DNA of 64,000 bases from JASSUD01 sp031963405 (lineage in GTDB: Bacteria > Pseudomonadota > Gammaproteobacteria > Burkholderiales > Burkholderiaceae), in contig JASSUJ010000001.1 in assembly GCA_031963405.1 (NCBI GenBank), positions 2,108,001-2,172,000 of the forward strand. Reading direction: 5' to 3'. This document shows, one piece after another, positions 8,425-16,501 of the stretch. Under the pieces are notes generated by a model, which saw only the letters and a list, made by a program, of their open reading frames with translations, was not told the origin of the DNA and did no database searches. The position numbers and the translations under genes are program-made. Position 1 is the first letter of the stretch. Every line of letters begins with the position of its first letter.

Positions 8425-9213
8425 TTATTGCTTGGGGGCATCATTGATGCTTTTATACGTTGCCGAGATTTGCTCAAGTACTTTATATGCCTCTGGATTT
8501 ATATCATCGGATATTCTGCCTAAATATTCATTAGAAGTTACTAAGCTGCTAGCAGGTGTTGGCTTTTTTTCTAAGTCTGAGAATTTTTCATTTAAAATGG
8601 CTAAGCGGATATTTAAAGTAAAAATAAAAGGATGAGAGGCAAGATCAATAGATACTTTTTGGAAAAAAGAGTGAATATTTATCGTGATAGGTTTTTCTGA
8701 TAGCAATCTCGGTTTTTTTAGTCTATCTGACTGGGCTTCTAAAAAGCTTAAGAAATTTTTGAGTGCTGTGATTTTACTTTGCCACTCATTATTTCCGCTT
8801 TCAGATTTTGAGAATTTTTTTGCTTTGCCAGGCGTGAGGCCTAGCATATTAGTTACCATCTGAGCTGTAATAACACAGCCTAAATCTAGAAGCTGAGTGC
8901 GTAGGGAGCTAATTTTTTGCTTGAGATTATCAATTGCTTGACCAGATGAGGAAGAATTTACTGTGGTGTTTGTAAGGTTTTGAAGTGATGAGAGATTGAA
9001 AGCTTGATTTAGTATATGAGCTCTTTCTTCTAGATGAACTATTTCTCTAGAAATAATTTCGATTTGATTTGAATTTAATTCTTGCCCTATTTCACCTAAA
9101 GGGATTTCGCCGGATTTTTTTGACGATTGATCGATGCCTAAATCTTGTTTTTGTAGACATGAGAATGGATTAATGGCGCTCATAAAATTAAAATTAGGTG
9201 GAAAAGGGAACAC
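8425..9213 (-). CDS. Hypothetical protein, possible secreted effector
   Basis: 262 residues, not recognised. A GTG start at 9211-9213 is preceded by AAGGAAA at good spacing; the ATG at 9183 lacks a ribosome site. The N terminus (MFPFPPNFNFMSAINPFSC) is Phe/Pro/Ser rich without a classical signal peptide. Residues about 45-105 are helical and Ser/Asn/Gln rich, with a likely coiled coil at 75-105 (LKQKISSLRTQLLD). Codon use is more AT-rich than the neighbours. It stands alone between leuA and the isc operon. The features fit an acquired gene and perhaps a secreted protein, but nothing proves this. Confidence 0.65.
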   Translation of the reverse strand: MFPFPPNFNFMSAINPFSCLQKQDLGIDQSSKKSGEIPLGEIGQELNSNQIEIISREIVHLEERAHILNQAFNLSSLQNLTNTTVNSSSSGQAIDNLKQKISSLRTQLLDLGCVITAQMVTNMLGLTPGKAKKFSKSESGNNEWQSKITALKNFLSFLEAQSDRLKKPRLLSEKPITINIHSFFQKVSIDLASHPFIFTLNIRLAILNEKFSDLEKKPTPASSLVTSNEYLGRISDDINPEAYKVLEQISATYKSINDAPKQ

Positions 9214-9740
9214 TTTATTTTCCTTGTGTGTAATCTTGAAATTAATATGGGGTTTTGGGTTGATGATTTAGGATTTTCAATTAATATTGAATTCTTATTA
9301 TTGTTATATATTAATTTTGCTTAAATGATGGATTGTATAGTTGTGGCAGTCTTTGGGCGCTGAATTTATTTGCCTAAAATGCTGTTTTTAATAATAGGTA
9401 AATTCTGTACTGTTGCTTAAGCCTGCTTCTTGCTTAGGTGGCATTTAAATGATTTTTGAGTGGTTGCTTAATTGATTATTTGCATATTTATTAAGCTGAA
9501 AGATATGCTGATGAGCACACTAGTTTTTTCTTATTAAATAAAGAGAGAAGAAGTATTTGAAGTAATGACTGAGGATGAAAAGGGCGAAAGCATGTACATT
9601 AAAAAGAGAGAAAAAAGCCTGCGAAAGGCCTGCATAACCCCGGGGCACGGAGGCATGACGCCGTCCCCGGTTATGCAAGCCTTCTTTTGCATACGCTAAA
9701 ATTCTGCCTAAAAACACGCTAAGCCCAGCAGGATCGATGC
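9214..9740. other. AT-rich gene-free stretch before the isc operon
   Basis: About 530 bases, strongly AT-rich up to 9600, then the palindromic element at 9617-9690. Open frames here are shadows of that element. The promoter of the minus-strand hypothetical gene should lie near 9230-9300. Confidence 0.4.
9617..9690. repeat. Palindromic element upstream of iscR
   Basis: AAAGGCCTGCATAACCCCGGGG (from 9624) pairs with CCCCGGTTATGCAAGCCTT, with GAGGCATGACGCCGTC between them. The GGCCTGCATAA arm matches the arm of the element inside purL (AAGGTCTGCATAA). It lies about 50 bases upstream of the isc promoter. Confidence 0.75.
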
Positions 9741-9768
9741 TTGACTAAATCTGTCAGCTATTTATACT
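9741..9768 (+). promoter_or_regulatory. Candidate sigma-70 promoter of the isc operon
   Basis: TTGACT (9741-9746), a 16-base spacer, then TATACT (9763-9768), close to the TTGACA/TATAAT consensus. It is 77 bases before the iscR ATG. The -10 box overlaps the candidate IscR site. Confidence 0.6.
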
Positions 9769-9788
9769 TGAGAAAAACTGTCGGGAAT
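9764..9788 (+). promoter_or_regulatory. Candidate IscR type 1 binding site
   Basis: The 25 bases beginning ATACTTGAGAAA and ending CTGTCGGGAAT agree at 21 of 25 positions with the type 1 IscR motif as I remember it (ATASYYGACTRWWWYAGTCRRSTAT). The site overlaps the -10 box, where bound [2Fe-2S]-IscR would repress its own operon as in E. coli. This is a by-eye match. Confidence 0.5.
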
Positions 9789-9844
9789 TGCCTTTCTCGG
9801 CTTTCTTTTATCGAGATGTCTTCTTATCTATTGTCCCTTTATCC

Positions 9845-10411
9845 ATGAGACTCACTACGAAAGGCCGTTTTGCTGTTACAGCCATGCTTGATCTGGCTAT
9901 GAATGACGAGAGCGGCCCCGTGACACTTGCGGATATTAGTCAACGCCAGCGAATTTCGCTGTCTTATCTTGAGCAGCTGTTTGCTAAGCTGCGCCGACAT
10001 CAGGTTGTGTTTAGCGTGCGTGGGCCGGGTGGCGGCTATCGATTAGCGCGCGCGCCTGAGTTGATTACGGTCGCCGATATTATCAACGCAGTTGATGAGC
10101 CTTTAGATGCGACCCGCTGTGGGGGCAAAGGAAATTGCACAGGCGTCGAGCATCAAGATGGTCACTGTATGACGCATCAATTATGGTCAACCCTTACGCA
10201 AAAAATGCTCGAATTTCTAGCTTCCGTTTCAGTCAAAGAACTCGTTGAACAGCAACGTGTGCGTGCATACCGCTACGCGCAGTTACAGGGCGAGCGGGGT
10301 GAAACGGCAGCTCTTCAGGTGGAAGGAGGCGATGTACCGCCGCCTGAGTCCCATTCCATGAAGATACATTCACTTCATACCAACATACGCGCTTTTGGAG
10401 TTAAGCAATGA
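9845..10411 (+). CDS. iscR: Fe-S cluster assembly transcriptional regulator IscR
   Basis: 188 residues from MRLTTKGRFAVTAMLDLA, the canonical start; an upstream in-frame extension to 9788 overlaps the operator and is unlikely. Rrf2-family winged-helix regulator: helix-turn-helix at about 25-60 (ISLSYLEQLFAKLRR), and a cluster-ligand region RCGGKGNCTGVEHQDGHCMTH giving three cysteines and a following histidine. It senses [2Fe-2S] and controls the isc genes. The C-terminal tail after about residue 145 is longer and less conserved. The stop overlaps the iscS start (ATGA). Confidence 0.95.
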   Translation: MRLTTKGRFAVTAMLDLAMNDESGPVTLADISQRQRISLSYLEQLFAKLRRHQVVFSVRGPGGGYRLARAPELITVADIINAVDEPLDATRCGGKGNCTGVEHQDGHCMTHQLWSTLTQKMLEFLASVSVKELVEQQRVRAYRYAQLQGERGETAALQVEGGDVPPPESHSMKIHSLHTNIRAFGVKQ

Positions 10412-11637
10412 AGCATGGTCAAGATACCTTGCAATTACCTATTTATATGGATTACAGCGCTACTACCCCGATTGACCCACGGGTAGTAGAAAAAATGACA
10501 GAGAGTTTGCACAGTCAATTTGGTAATCCAGCTTCGCGCAGCCACTCGTATGGCTGGCAGGCAGAACAAGCAGTTGAAGAAGCGCGTGCCCAAGTGGCGG
10601 CACTGGTGAATGCTGATCCGCGTGAAATCGTTTGGACCTCAGGGGCGACTGAGTCTAACAATTTAGCGATAAAGGGTGCTGCGCATTTTTACCAAGGTAA
10701 AGGTAAGCACATCATTACGGTGAAAACCGAACATAAGGCGGTGCTCGACACCTGCCGAGAGCTTGAGCGGCAGGGCTTTACAGTCAGTTATCTTGATGTG
10801 CTCGAAAATGGCCTGTTAGATCTAGAAGCTTTTAAACAAACCATTCGCCCAGATACGATTTTGGTATCAGTGATGTTCGTCAATAATGAAATTGGCGTGA
10901 TTCAAGATATCCCGCAAATCGGTGAAATTTGCCGAGAAAAAGGCATCATTTTCCATGTTGATGCGGCACAGGCTCCCGGTAAGGTTGAGATTGATTTAGC
11001 CAAATTGAAAGTCGATTTGATGTCGTTCTCTGGTCATAAAGTTTATGGCCCGAAAGGCATTGGCGCGCTATATGTGCGACGTAAGCCACGCGTTCGGCTG
11101 GAAGCCCAAATGCATGGCGGCGGTCATGAGAGGGGAATGCGCTCGGGTACATTGCCAACCCATCAAATTGTTGGAATGGGCGAGGCATTCAGGCTGGCAC
11201 GCGAAGAAATGGCTTATGAAAACGACCGTATTCGCATGCTGCGCGATAGGCTATTAGCTGGTTTAAGCGGGATTGAAGAAGTCTATGTGAATGGCGATTT
11301 AGAGGCGCGTATTCCGCATAACCTCAATATCAGCTTTAATTTTGTCGAAGGTGAATCGCTCATTATGGCGATTAAAGATGTCGCTGTTTCCTCCGGCTCT
11401 GCTTGCACTTCAGCGTCACTTGAACCTTCTTACGTATTACGCGCCTTAGGCCGCAACGACGAGCTAGCACATAGCTCAATTCGCTTCACACTTGGGCGTT
11501 TTACGACTGAAGCAGAAGTCGATTACGTAGTGGATTTAGTAAAACGCAGAATCAGCAAATTGCGTGATTTATCGCCGCTTTGGGAAATGCATCAAGAAGG
11601 AATTGATTTGAACTCAGTGCAGTGGGCTGCACATTAA
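10408..11637 (+). CDS. iscS: Cysteine desulfurase
   Basis: 409 residues, PLP-dependent class V aminotransferase fold. It removes sulfur from cysteine and passes it to IscU. MDYSATTPIDPRV is the family start; the PLP lysine is in SFSGHKVYGPKGIGALYVR (about 210-228); the catalytic loop cysteine is in SSGSACTSASLEPSYVLRA (about 330-348). Its first four bases overlap the end of iscR, indicating translational coupling. Confidence 0.96.
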   Translation: MKHGQDTLQLPIYMDYSATTPIDPRVVEKMTESLHSQFGNPASRSHSYGWQAEQAVEEARAQVAALVNADPREIVWTSGATESNNLAIKGAAHFYQGKGKHIITVKTEHKAVLDTCRELERQGFTVSYLDVLENGLLDLEAFKQTIRPDTILVSVMFVNNEIGVIQDIPQIGEICREKGIIFHVDAAQAPGKVEIDLAKLKVDLMSFSGHKVYGPKGIGALYVRRKPRVRLEAQMHGGGHERGMRSGTLPTHQIVGMGEAFRLAREEMAYENDRIRMLRDRLLAGLSGIEEVYVNGDLEARIPHNLNISFNFVEGESLIMAIKDVAVSSGSACTSASLEPSYVLRALGRNDELAHSSIRFTLGRFTTEAEVDYVVDLVKRRISKLRDLSPLWEMHQEGIDLNSVQWAAH

Positions 11638-11705
11638 ATGACTGAGCATGCACCTAACACCGCGCCTGCGGTGGTGCATTAAGCCGATTAGCTAGGAGAA
11701 GTAAC

Positions 11706-12125
11706 ATGGCATACAGCGAAAAAGTACTTGATCACTTTGAAAATCCACGTAATGTTGGCTCCTTCAAAAAAGATGAAGAGGGAGTGGGCACCGGTATGGT
11801 CGGGGCCCCTGCATGCGGCGATGTAATGAAATTGCAAATCCGCGTCAAAAATGGTCGGATTGAAGAAGTGAAATCTAAAACATATGGCTGCGGTTCAGCG
11901 ATTGCCTCTAGCTCGTTTTTAACAGAGCGCGTCAAAGGCATGACACTTGAAGAAGCGGGCACCATCAAAAACACAGAAATTGCCGAACAGCTGTCGCTGC
12001 CACCGGTGAAAATTCACTGCTCGATCCTAGCCGAAGATGCTATTAAAGCCGCGATTGCCGACTATAAACAACGCTATGGCGAAGTAGCGCAGAGCGAGTT
12101 AGCAGAAGCAGTACCAGCAGCCTGA
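11706..12125 (+). CDS. iscU: Iron-sulfur cluster scaffold IscU
   Basis: 139 residues. The scaffold on which [2Fe-2S] clusters are built. The three ligand cysteines are visible in GAPACGD (about 36-42), YGCGSAIASSS (about 60-70) and HCSILAEDA (about 104-112). The LPPVKIHCS segment includes the LPPVK motif recognised by HscA. A short alanine-rich tail extends the C terminus. AGGAG is 8 bases before the ATG. Confidence 0.97.
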   Translation: MAYSEKVLDHFENPRNVGSFKKDEEGVGTGMVGAPACGDVMKLQIRVKNGRIEEVKSKTYGCGSAIASSSFLTERVKGMTLEEAGTIKNTEIAEQLSLPPVKIHCSILAEDAIKAAIADYKQRYGEVAQSELAEAVPAA

Positions 12126-12178
12126 TTGGGCCTAACCTGAAGAAGAGGGCAGAGCGTTGATTTATGCTCTGAAGAAAT

Positions 12179-12502
12179 ATGGCAATTAGTCTCACTGAAA
12201 AAGCCGCGGCACGCGTACGCAGGCAACTAGACCAGCGCGGCAAAGGCTTAGGCTTGCGCTTGGGCGTGCGTACCTCGGGTTGCGCGCAACTTGCGTACAA
12301 GCTCGAATATGTTGATGAGTTAACTGCAGGCGATGAGGTATTTGAAAGCCACGGTATAAAAATAATCGTGAGCCAGCAAAGCCTGCCTTATTTGAGCGGC
12401 ACAGAGCTTGATTTTGTGCGTGAAGGGGTGAACGAAGGCTTCAAATTTGATAACCCAAATGCCAAAGATGAATGCGGCTGCGGTGAATCTTTCCGTGTTT
12501 GA
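12179..12502 (+). CDS. iscA: A-type Fe-S carrier IscA
   Basis: 107 residues. Carrier that receives or delivers clusters or iron. The conserved cysteines lie in TSGCAQLAYKLEY (about 36-48) and the C-terminal CGCGESF. The hscB start lies within the end of this gene in another frame. Confidence 0.96.
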   Translation: MAISLTEKAAARVRRQLDQRGKGLGLRLGVRTSGCAQLAYKLEYVDELTAGDEVFESHGIKIIVSQQSLPYLSGTELDFVREGVNEGFKFDNPNAKDECGCGESFRV

Positions 12503-13034
12503 AGCGCGCCCTCATACTCATTTCGAACTCTTTGATTTGCCAGTGCACTTTGCGCTTGATATGCGTGCGCTTGAGCAGGCATATCGCACAGTGCAAATGC
12601 AAGTCCATCCAGACCGTTTTGCGGCCGCCGGAGCTGCCCAAAAACGCCTTGCCACACAGTGGGCAGCACAAGCCAATGAAGCTTATCAGGTGCTGAAAAA
12701 TCCGCTAAAGCGTGCTATCTATTTGCTGCACTTACGCGGCGTTGATGTGCAGGCTGAAGATAATACTGCGATGGAAGCCAATTTTTTGATGCAGCAGTTG
12801 GATTGGCGTGAGCAAATTGAAGAGGCCGCCGCTGAAAAAGATAGCGCGGCACTCCATACGTTGTTGAACACTTTAGGCGATGAAAAACGCAGTCGTTTTC
12901 TGGCACTGGCTAATTTGCTTGAGTCACAGGCAGATGAGCCAGCTCAACAAGCGGCAGCTAATGCTGTTCGGCAATTAATGTTTATTGAGCGTGTGCTGCA
13001 AGAGGTGAGCGCTCAGCTTGATGAGCTTGAGTGA
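12471..13034 (+). CDS. hscB: Co-chaperone HscB (Hsc20)
   Basis: 187 residues from ATG 12471; GTG codons at 12483 and 12495 would also give a normal N terminus, since homology begins at HFELFDLP. The J-domain has the HPDRF motif (VQMQVHPDRFAAAG), followed by the ANEAYQVLKNPLKRAIYLL helix. The C-terminal domain (about 100-185, NTAMEANFLMQQLDWRE) binds IscU. It stimulates the HscA ATPase to release clusters. The overlap with iscA is about 30 bases and suggests coupling. Confidence 0.92.
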   Translation, partial: NAAAVNLSVFEARPHTHFELFDLPVHFALDMRALEQAYRTVQMQVHPDRFAAAGAAQKRLATQWAAQANEAYQVLKNPLKRAIYLLHLRGVDVQAEDNTAMEANFLMQQLDWREQIEEAAAEKDSAALHTLLNTLGDEKRSRFLALANLLESQADEPAQQAAANAVRQLMFIERVLQEVSAQLDELE

Positions 13035-13188
13035 GCTAAATTTGGCAAACACTTACTTCCATGGCCATTTCATTTGGCATGGCACAAGCCTCGTAGATTG
13101 GGGTGACGAAGGAACCGCCACCCACGCGCTGTTTTTGGCTTTAGTCATCGCTTTCCTCTGCTGGTCTAGTCAGAGTTTATCTGTTGAT

Positions 13189-13217
13189 AAGCGCTGACCT
13201 TCTCTGAGCGCTTTTTA
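13189..13217 (+). terminator. Possible terminator or attenuator between hscB and hscA
   Basis: AAGCGCT (13189-13195) and AGCGCTT (13207-13213) form a 7-bp stem followed by TTTTT-like sequence. It lies inside the isc operon, so it may only lower read-through to hscA. A copy of the GTAGATTGGGGTGA-type repeat lies just upstream at 13092-13125. Confidence 0.35.
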
Positions 13218-13259
13218 AACATTGATGAAGTAATTTCAACATATTCAATCTGATCATTC

Positions 13260-15128
13260 ATGGCTTTATTGCAAATTTCCGAACCTGGCATGGCGCCGCT
13301 GCCACATCAACGTCGGCTTGCGGTAGGAATTGACTTAGGTACGACACATTCTTTGGTAGCGGTCGTACGTGATGCCTTGCCTGAAGCCCTGCCTGATGCC
13401 CAAGGCAGGGTTTTACTCCCTTCAGTTGTGCGCTACTTGCCAGATGGTGAGCGACGCGTCGGGTATGCGGCGCAGGCGCAAGCAGCGCTTGACCCGAAGA
13501 ACACGATTATTTCAGTGAAGCGCTTAATGGGGCGTGGTGGGCGCGATATTGATTCGACCGTCCATGCGCCGCTCGACTTCCTTGCCGCACCTGGCATGGT
13601 GCAAATTAAAACCGTAGCAGGTTTAAAAAGCCCAGTCGAAGTCTCAGCCGAGATTCTTACTGCCTTGCGGCAACGGGCAGAAAATTTACTGGGCGAAGAA
13701 TTAGTGGGCGCTGTGATTACCGTGCCGGCTTACTTCGATGAAGCGCAGCGCCAAGCGACTAAAGATGCTGCTCGCGTAGCTGGCATTAATGTCTTGCGCT
13801 TGCTTAACGAACCCACCGCTGCCGCGCTTGCGTACGGTTTGGAAAGCGGCGCCGAAGGGTACTATGCGGTATATGACTTGGGTGGTGGCACGTTCGATCT
13901 ATCCATCTTAAATTTAACCCGTGGTGTATTTGAAGTGATCGCTACGGGCGGGGATGCTGCGCTCGGAGGGGATGATTTTGACCAGCTGCTGTTTCAGCAC
14001 GTGTTACAAAAAACGGGCATCGTAGCGCCTACACCCGAAGATGTGCGCTTATTGCTAGACCGAGTACGCGAAGCTAAAGAAGCGCTATCTGACGCAGAGC
14101 AAGTGACACTGGACGTGACGCTAAGCAATGGCGTGCAACTTAAACTGACACTCACCGAACAAGCGTTGGCTGAGATCACGCAAGCACTTGTGCAACGCAC
14201 GCTAAAGTTGACTGGCAAAACACTGCGCGATGCTGGTTTGCGCCCAGAAGAGGTGCAAGGGGTAGCGCTGGTAGGCGGCGCCACTCGCATGCCAGCAGTG
14301 CGACGTGCTGTGGAAGCCTTCTTTGGACAGCCACCGCTAGCCGGCATCGACCCTGATCAAGTCGTCGCACTAGGTGCGGCAAGCCAGGCTGATTTGCTCG
14401 CGGGCAACCGGCGTAGCGAAGATGATTGGCTTCTATTGGATGTGCTTCCCTTATCGCTTGGCATTGAAACTATGGGCGGCTTAGTTGAGAAAATCATCCC
14501 ACGTCACTCCACCATACCGGTTGCAAGGGCGCAGGAATTCACGACTTTTAAAGACGGTCAAACTGCAATGTCAGTTCATGTGCTGCAGGGGGAGCGTGAA
14601 TTAGCTAAAGACTGCCGCTCGTTAGCACGCTTTGAATTGTGCGGTATTCCACCGATGGCCGCGGGTACCGCTCGAATTCGCGTGACTTATCAAGTCGATG
14701 CAGATGGCTTATTGTCAGCGTCAGCGCGTGAGATTTTTTCCGGGGTAGAAGCTTCAATTACAGTAAAACCTTCGTACGGTCTAAGTGATGAGCAAGTCGC
14801 GCAAATGCTGCAAGATAGCTTCCAAGCAGCCGAAGTTGATATGCAAATACGCGCTTTGCGTGAGCTACAAATCGAAGCCGAGCAGTTAATCTCTGCTACC
14901 GAAACAGCCCTTGCGGCGGATGCTGATCTATTGGATGGAGCAGAGCGTGCCTCAATCGATCAGGCATTACAAACGCTCCAACAAGCAAAAGAAGGCACTG
15001 AGCGGCAGCCTTTGCAAGCAGCCCTTAAACATCTTGCGGCGGTCACAGATGAATTCGCAGGGCGGCGCATTAACAAAGGTATTCAACAAGCCCTGGCCGG
15101 TCGCAAGCTCGACGAAATCAAGGTTTAA
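13260..15128 (+). CDS. hscA: Fe-S assembly chaperone HscA (Hsp70 type)
   Basis: 622 residues. ATPase chaperone that binds the LPPVK motif of IscU. The N-terminal nucleotide-binding domain has VGIDLGTTHSLVAV (about 22-35), a second phosphate motif YDLGGGTFDLSIL and adenosine motif VALVGGATRMPAVR. The substrate domain follows (LLLDVLPLSLGIETMGG from about 395), then a helical lid. HscA rather than DnaK is supported by the position between hscB and fdx and by the shorter C terminus. Confidence 0.95.
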   Translation: MALLQISEPGMAPLPHQRRLAVGIDLGTTHSLVAVVRDALPEALPDAQGRVLLPSVVRYLPDGERRVGYAAQAQAALDPKNTIISVKRLMGRGGRDIDSTVHAPLDFLAAPGMVQIKTVAGLKSPVEVSAEILTALRQRAENLLGEELVGAVITVPAYFDEAQRQATKDAARVAGINVLRLLNEPTAAALAYGLESGAEGYYAVYDLGGGTFDLSILNLTRGVFEVIATGGDAALGGDDFDQLLFQHVLQKTGIVAPTPEDVRLLLDRVREAKEALSDAEQVTLDVTLSNGVQLKLTLTEQALAEITQALVQRTLKLTGKTLRDAGLRPEEVQGVALVGGATRMPAVRRAVEAFFGQPPLAGIDPDQVVALGAASQADLLAGNRRSEDDWLLLDVLPLSLGIETMGGLVEKIIPRHSTIPVARAQEFTTFKDGQTAMSVHVLQGERELAKDCRSLARFELCGIPPMAAGTARIRVTYQVDADGLLSASAREIFSGVEASITVKPSYGLSDEQVAQMLQDSFQAAEVDMQIRALRELQIEAEQLISATETALAADADLLDGAERASIDQALQTLQQAKEGTERQPLQAALKHLAAVTDEFAGRRINKGIQQALAGRKLDEIKV

Positions 15129-15169
15129 GAGAACTGCAAACGACTAAAATAGTGATTAAACAATAGGTC

Positions 15170-15273
15170 TTAAGGAAGCGCTGAGTAAGCCGCGAGAAGA
15201 AATGCCGACATAGGCAGTAGGTTTGTGCAGCATAAAGGCATCATGCCGCTTCTGGTTTATTCAGTATTTTTTC
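15170..15273. repeat. Palindromic element, hscA-fdx gap (first)
   Basis: TTAAGGAAGCGCTGAGTAAGCC is inversely repeated by GGTTTATTCAGTATTTTTTCG, with AAATGCCGACATAGGCAG and GGCATCATGCCGC inside. It belongs to the GGAAGCGCTGAATAA subfamily with a partly decayed core. Confidence 0.7.
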
Positions 15274-15386
15274 GAAGAAAGATCTGCCTAGCCCGGCTGG
15301 TGGTGCCATGCCTCCCTTTTTTGCATTGGGTGCGAGTGCATCGGCAGCAAAGGTATTCCTTGTCCCGGTTATGCGGATTTTCGCTA
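15274..15386. repeat. Palindromic element, hscA-fdx gap (second, abutting)
   Basis: GAAAGATCTGCCTAGCCCGG pairs imperfectly with CCGGTTATGCGGATTTTCG; the core GGTGCCATGCCTCC ... TCGGCAGCAAAGGTATTCCTTG is in the usual orientation. It directly abuts the first element, so the 296-base hscA-fdx gap is mostly repeat DNA. Confidence 0.6.
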
Positions 15387-15424
15387 AGACAATGACTGAA
15401 ATGATTAACCATAGAGAATAGGCA

Positions 15425-15766
15425 ATGCCGCGTCTTACCGTAAAACCTCATCATGAATTATGTCCCGCTGGGGCCGTATTGGATGCTGAGCCAGGCAAAA
15501 GCATTTGTGACACGCTGCTTGAAAATAATATTGAAATTGAGCACGCGTGCGAAAAATCATGTGCGTGCACAACCTGCCACGTGATTGTGCGAGCAGGCTT
15601 CGCTGCGCTGGGAGAAGCTGGCGAGATGGAAGAAGACCTGCTTGATATGGCCTGGGGGCTTGAGCCTACTTCACGGCTATCTTGCCAAGCACTCATTCCT
15701 GCGCAGACCGATCTGGTGATCGAGATTCCACGCTATACGATCAACCACGCTAAAGAAAATCACTGA
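15425..15766 (+). CDS. fdx: [2Fe-2S] ferredoxin of the ISC system
   Basis: 113 residues, adrenodoxin-type ferredoxin supplying electrons for cluster assembly. Ligand cysteines are in HACEKSCACTTCHVIV (about 40-55, C-x5-C-x2-C) with the fourth in SRLSCQALI (about 86-94). LDMAWGLEPTSRLSCQ is characteristic of Isc ferredoxins. iscX follows after 9 bases. Confidence 0.95.
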   Translation: MPRLTVKPHHELCPAGAVLDAEPGKSICDTLLENNIEIEHACEKSCACTTCHVIVRAGFAALGEAGEMEEDLLDMAWGLEPTSRLSCQALIPAQTDLVIEIPRYTINHAKENH

Positions 15767-15775
15767 GGTTTTTTT

Positions 15776-15970
15776 ATGAAATGGACAGATATCCAAGAGA
15801 TTACCCTTGCACTGAGCGATGCTCACCCCGAAGTTGACCCTAAAACAATTCGCTTTACCGATTTGCACCGCTGGGTTATGGCGCTGCCTGGCTTTAACGA
15901 TGATGCCAGTCGTTCAGGCGAGAAAATCCTCGAAGCGATCCAAGCTGCTTGGATTGACGAAGCAGCTTAG
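15776..15970 (+). CDS. iscX: IscX (YfhJ) iron-binding adaptor
   Basis: 64 residues, acidic. MKWTDIQEITLALSDAHPEVDP, RFTDLHRWVMALPGF and the ending EAIQAAWIDEAA are the IscX signature. It binds iron and IscS and modulates cluster assembly. It is the last gene of the isc operon. Confidence 0.95.
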   Translation: MKWTDIQEITLALSDAHPEVDPKTIRFTDLHRWVMALPGFNDDASRSGEKILEAIQAAWIDEAA

Positions 15971-16033
15971 ATGCCTGTTTACGATCTCAAAAATCGCCCT
16001 TAAGACCATAATGCTAGGGTTCTGTCTGGGGTA

Positions 16034-16117
16034 AAACGCTTCACTCCAACCTATAATTTTTTGACATTTTTCATAGGTTGGAGTGAAGCGTTTAGTTAAA
16101 TACGGCATCCCAACATA
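16034..16117. repeat. 21-bp perfect inverted repeat (TAGGTTGGAGTGAAGC)
   Basis: The arms 16034-16054 and 16073-16093 are exact inverted copies (AAACGCTTCACTCCAACC... / ...GGTTGGAGTGAAGCGTTT). The sequence runs on with AGTTAAATACGGCATCCCAACA, as in the copies at 41388-41440 and (reversed) 45488-45520. It may be a convergent terminator-like hairpin, without a T-run. Confidence 0.75.
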
Positions 16118-16135
16118 ATTCACTTTTGAAAATAG

Positions 16136-16237
16136 TAGACCTCTTTCGCTGCCCCGTAGCGGCGTCATTCCGCATCAAAGTACTTCTTGTACTGGCATCA
16201 AAGGAATTCCTTGCTACGGGGGTTCGAAAGGGGTTTA
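16136..16237. repeat. Palindromic element of the GACCTCTTTC subfamily
   Basis: TAGACCTCTTTCGCTGCCC...GTAGC (16136-16160) pairs at about 20 of 25 positions with the right arm ending GAAAGGGGTTTA. The core GGCGTCATTCCG ... TTGTACTGGCATCAAAGG and AATTCCTTGC is intact. It is the intergenic relative of the insert in the NRPS gene (58083-58168). Confidence 0.8.
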
Positions 16238-16501
16238 GTGAACAGATTCTGAAAGAAAGCCTGCATTACCCGGCGGCAGTGAGCGCCGGCGCGATGGCAT
16301 AGCCAGTGCCGTCTTGGCCGTGGAGTATCGCATCGCCAAGAGAATGTACAGCCCCTCATTGAAGTCTTTTTGTTGCTTCCCCCTCAAGAGTTTTCTCATC
16401 GTTAAGTAGTTGAATTCTAAGGACTTTCACAGCTAAAAATAGAGCTTGCATGTGCTACCTTTCTCCGCCAATAAAACTAAATAATATCGGGGACAAGTGT
16501 C

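Larger units (their letters stand above)
15971..16501. other. Repeat-filled gap after the isc operon
   Basis: 531 bases with no gene, made largely of repeats: a 21-bp perfect inverted repeat at 16034-16093, a GACCTCTTTC-type palindrome at 16136-16237, and an imperfect GCCTGCATTACCCGG element around 16256-16345. The phrase CCTGTTTACGATCT just after iscX recurs after sucD (from 39330). Confidence 0.6.

Noticed and set aside
9520..9717. 65-codon minus-strand frame before iscR
   Set aside because: It runs through the palindromic element; such elements keep open frames by nature, so an open frame here is not evidence for a gene.
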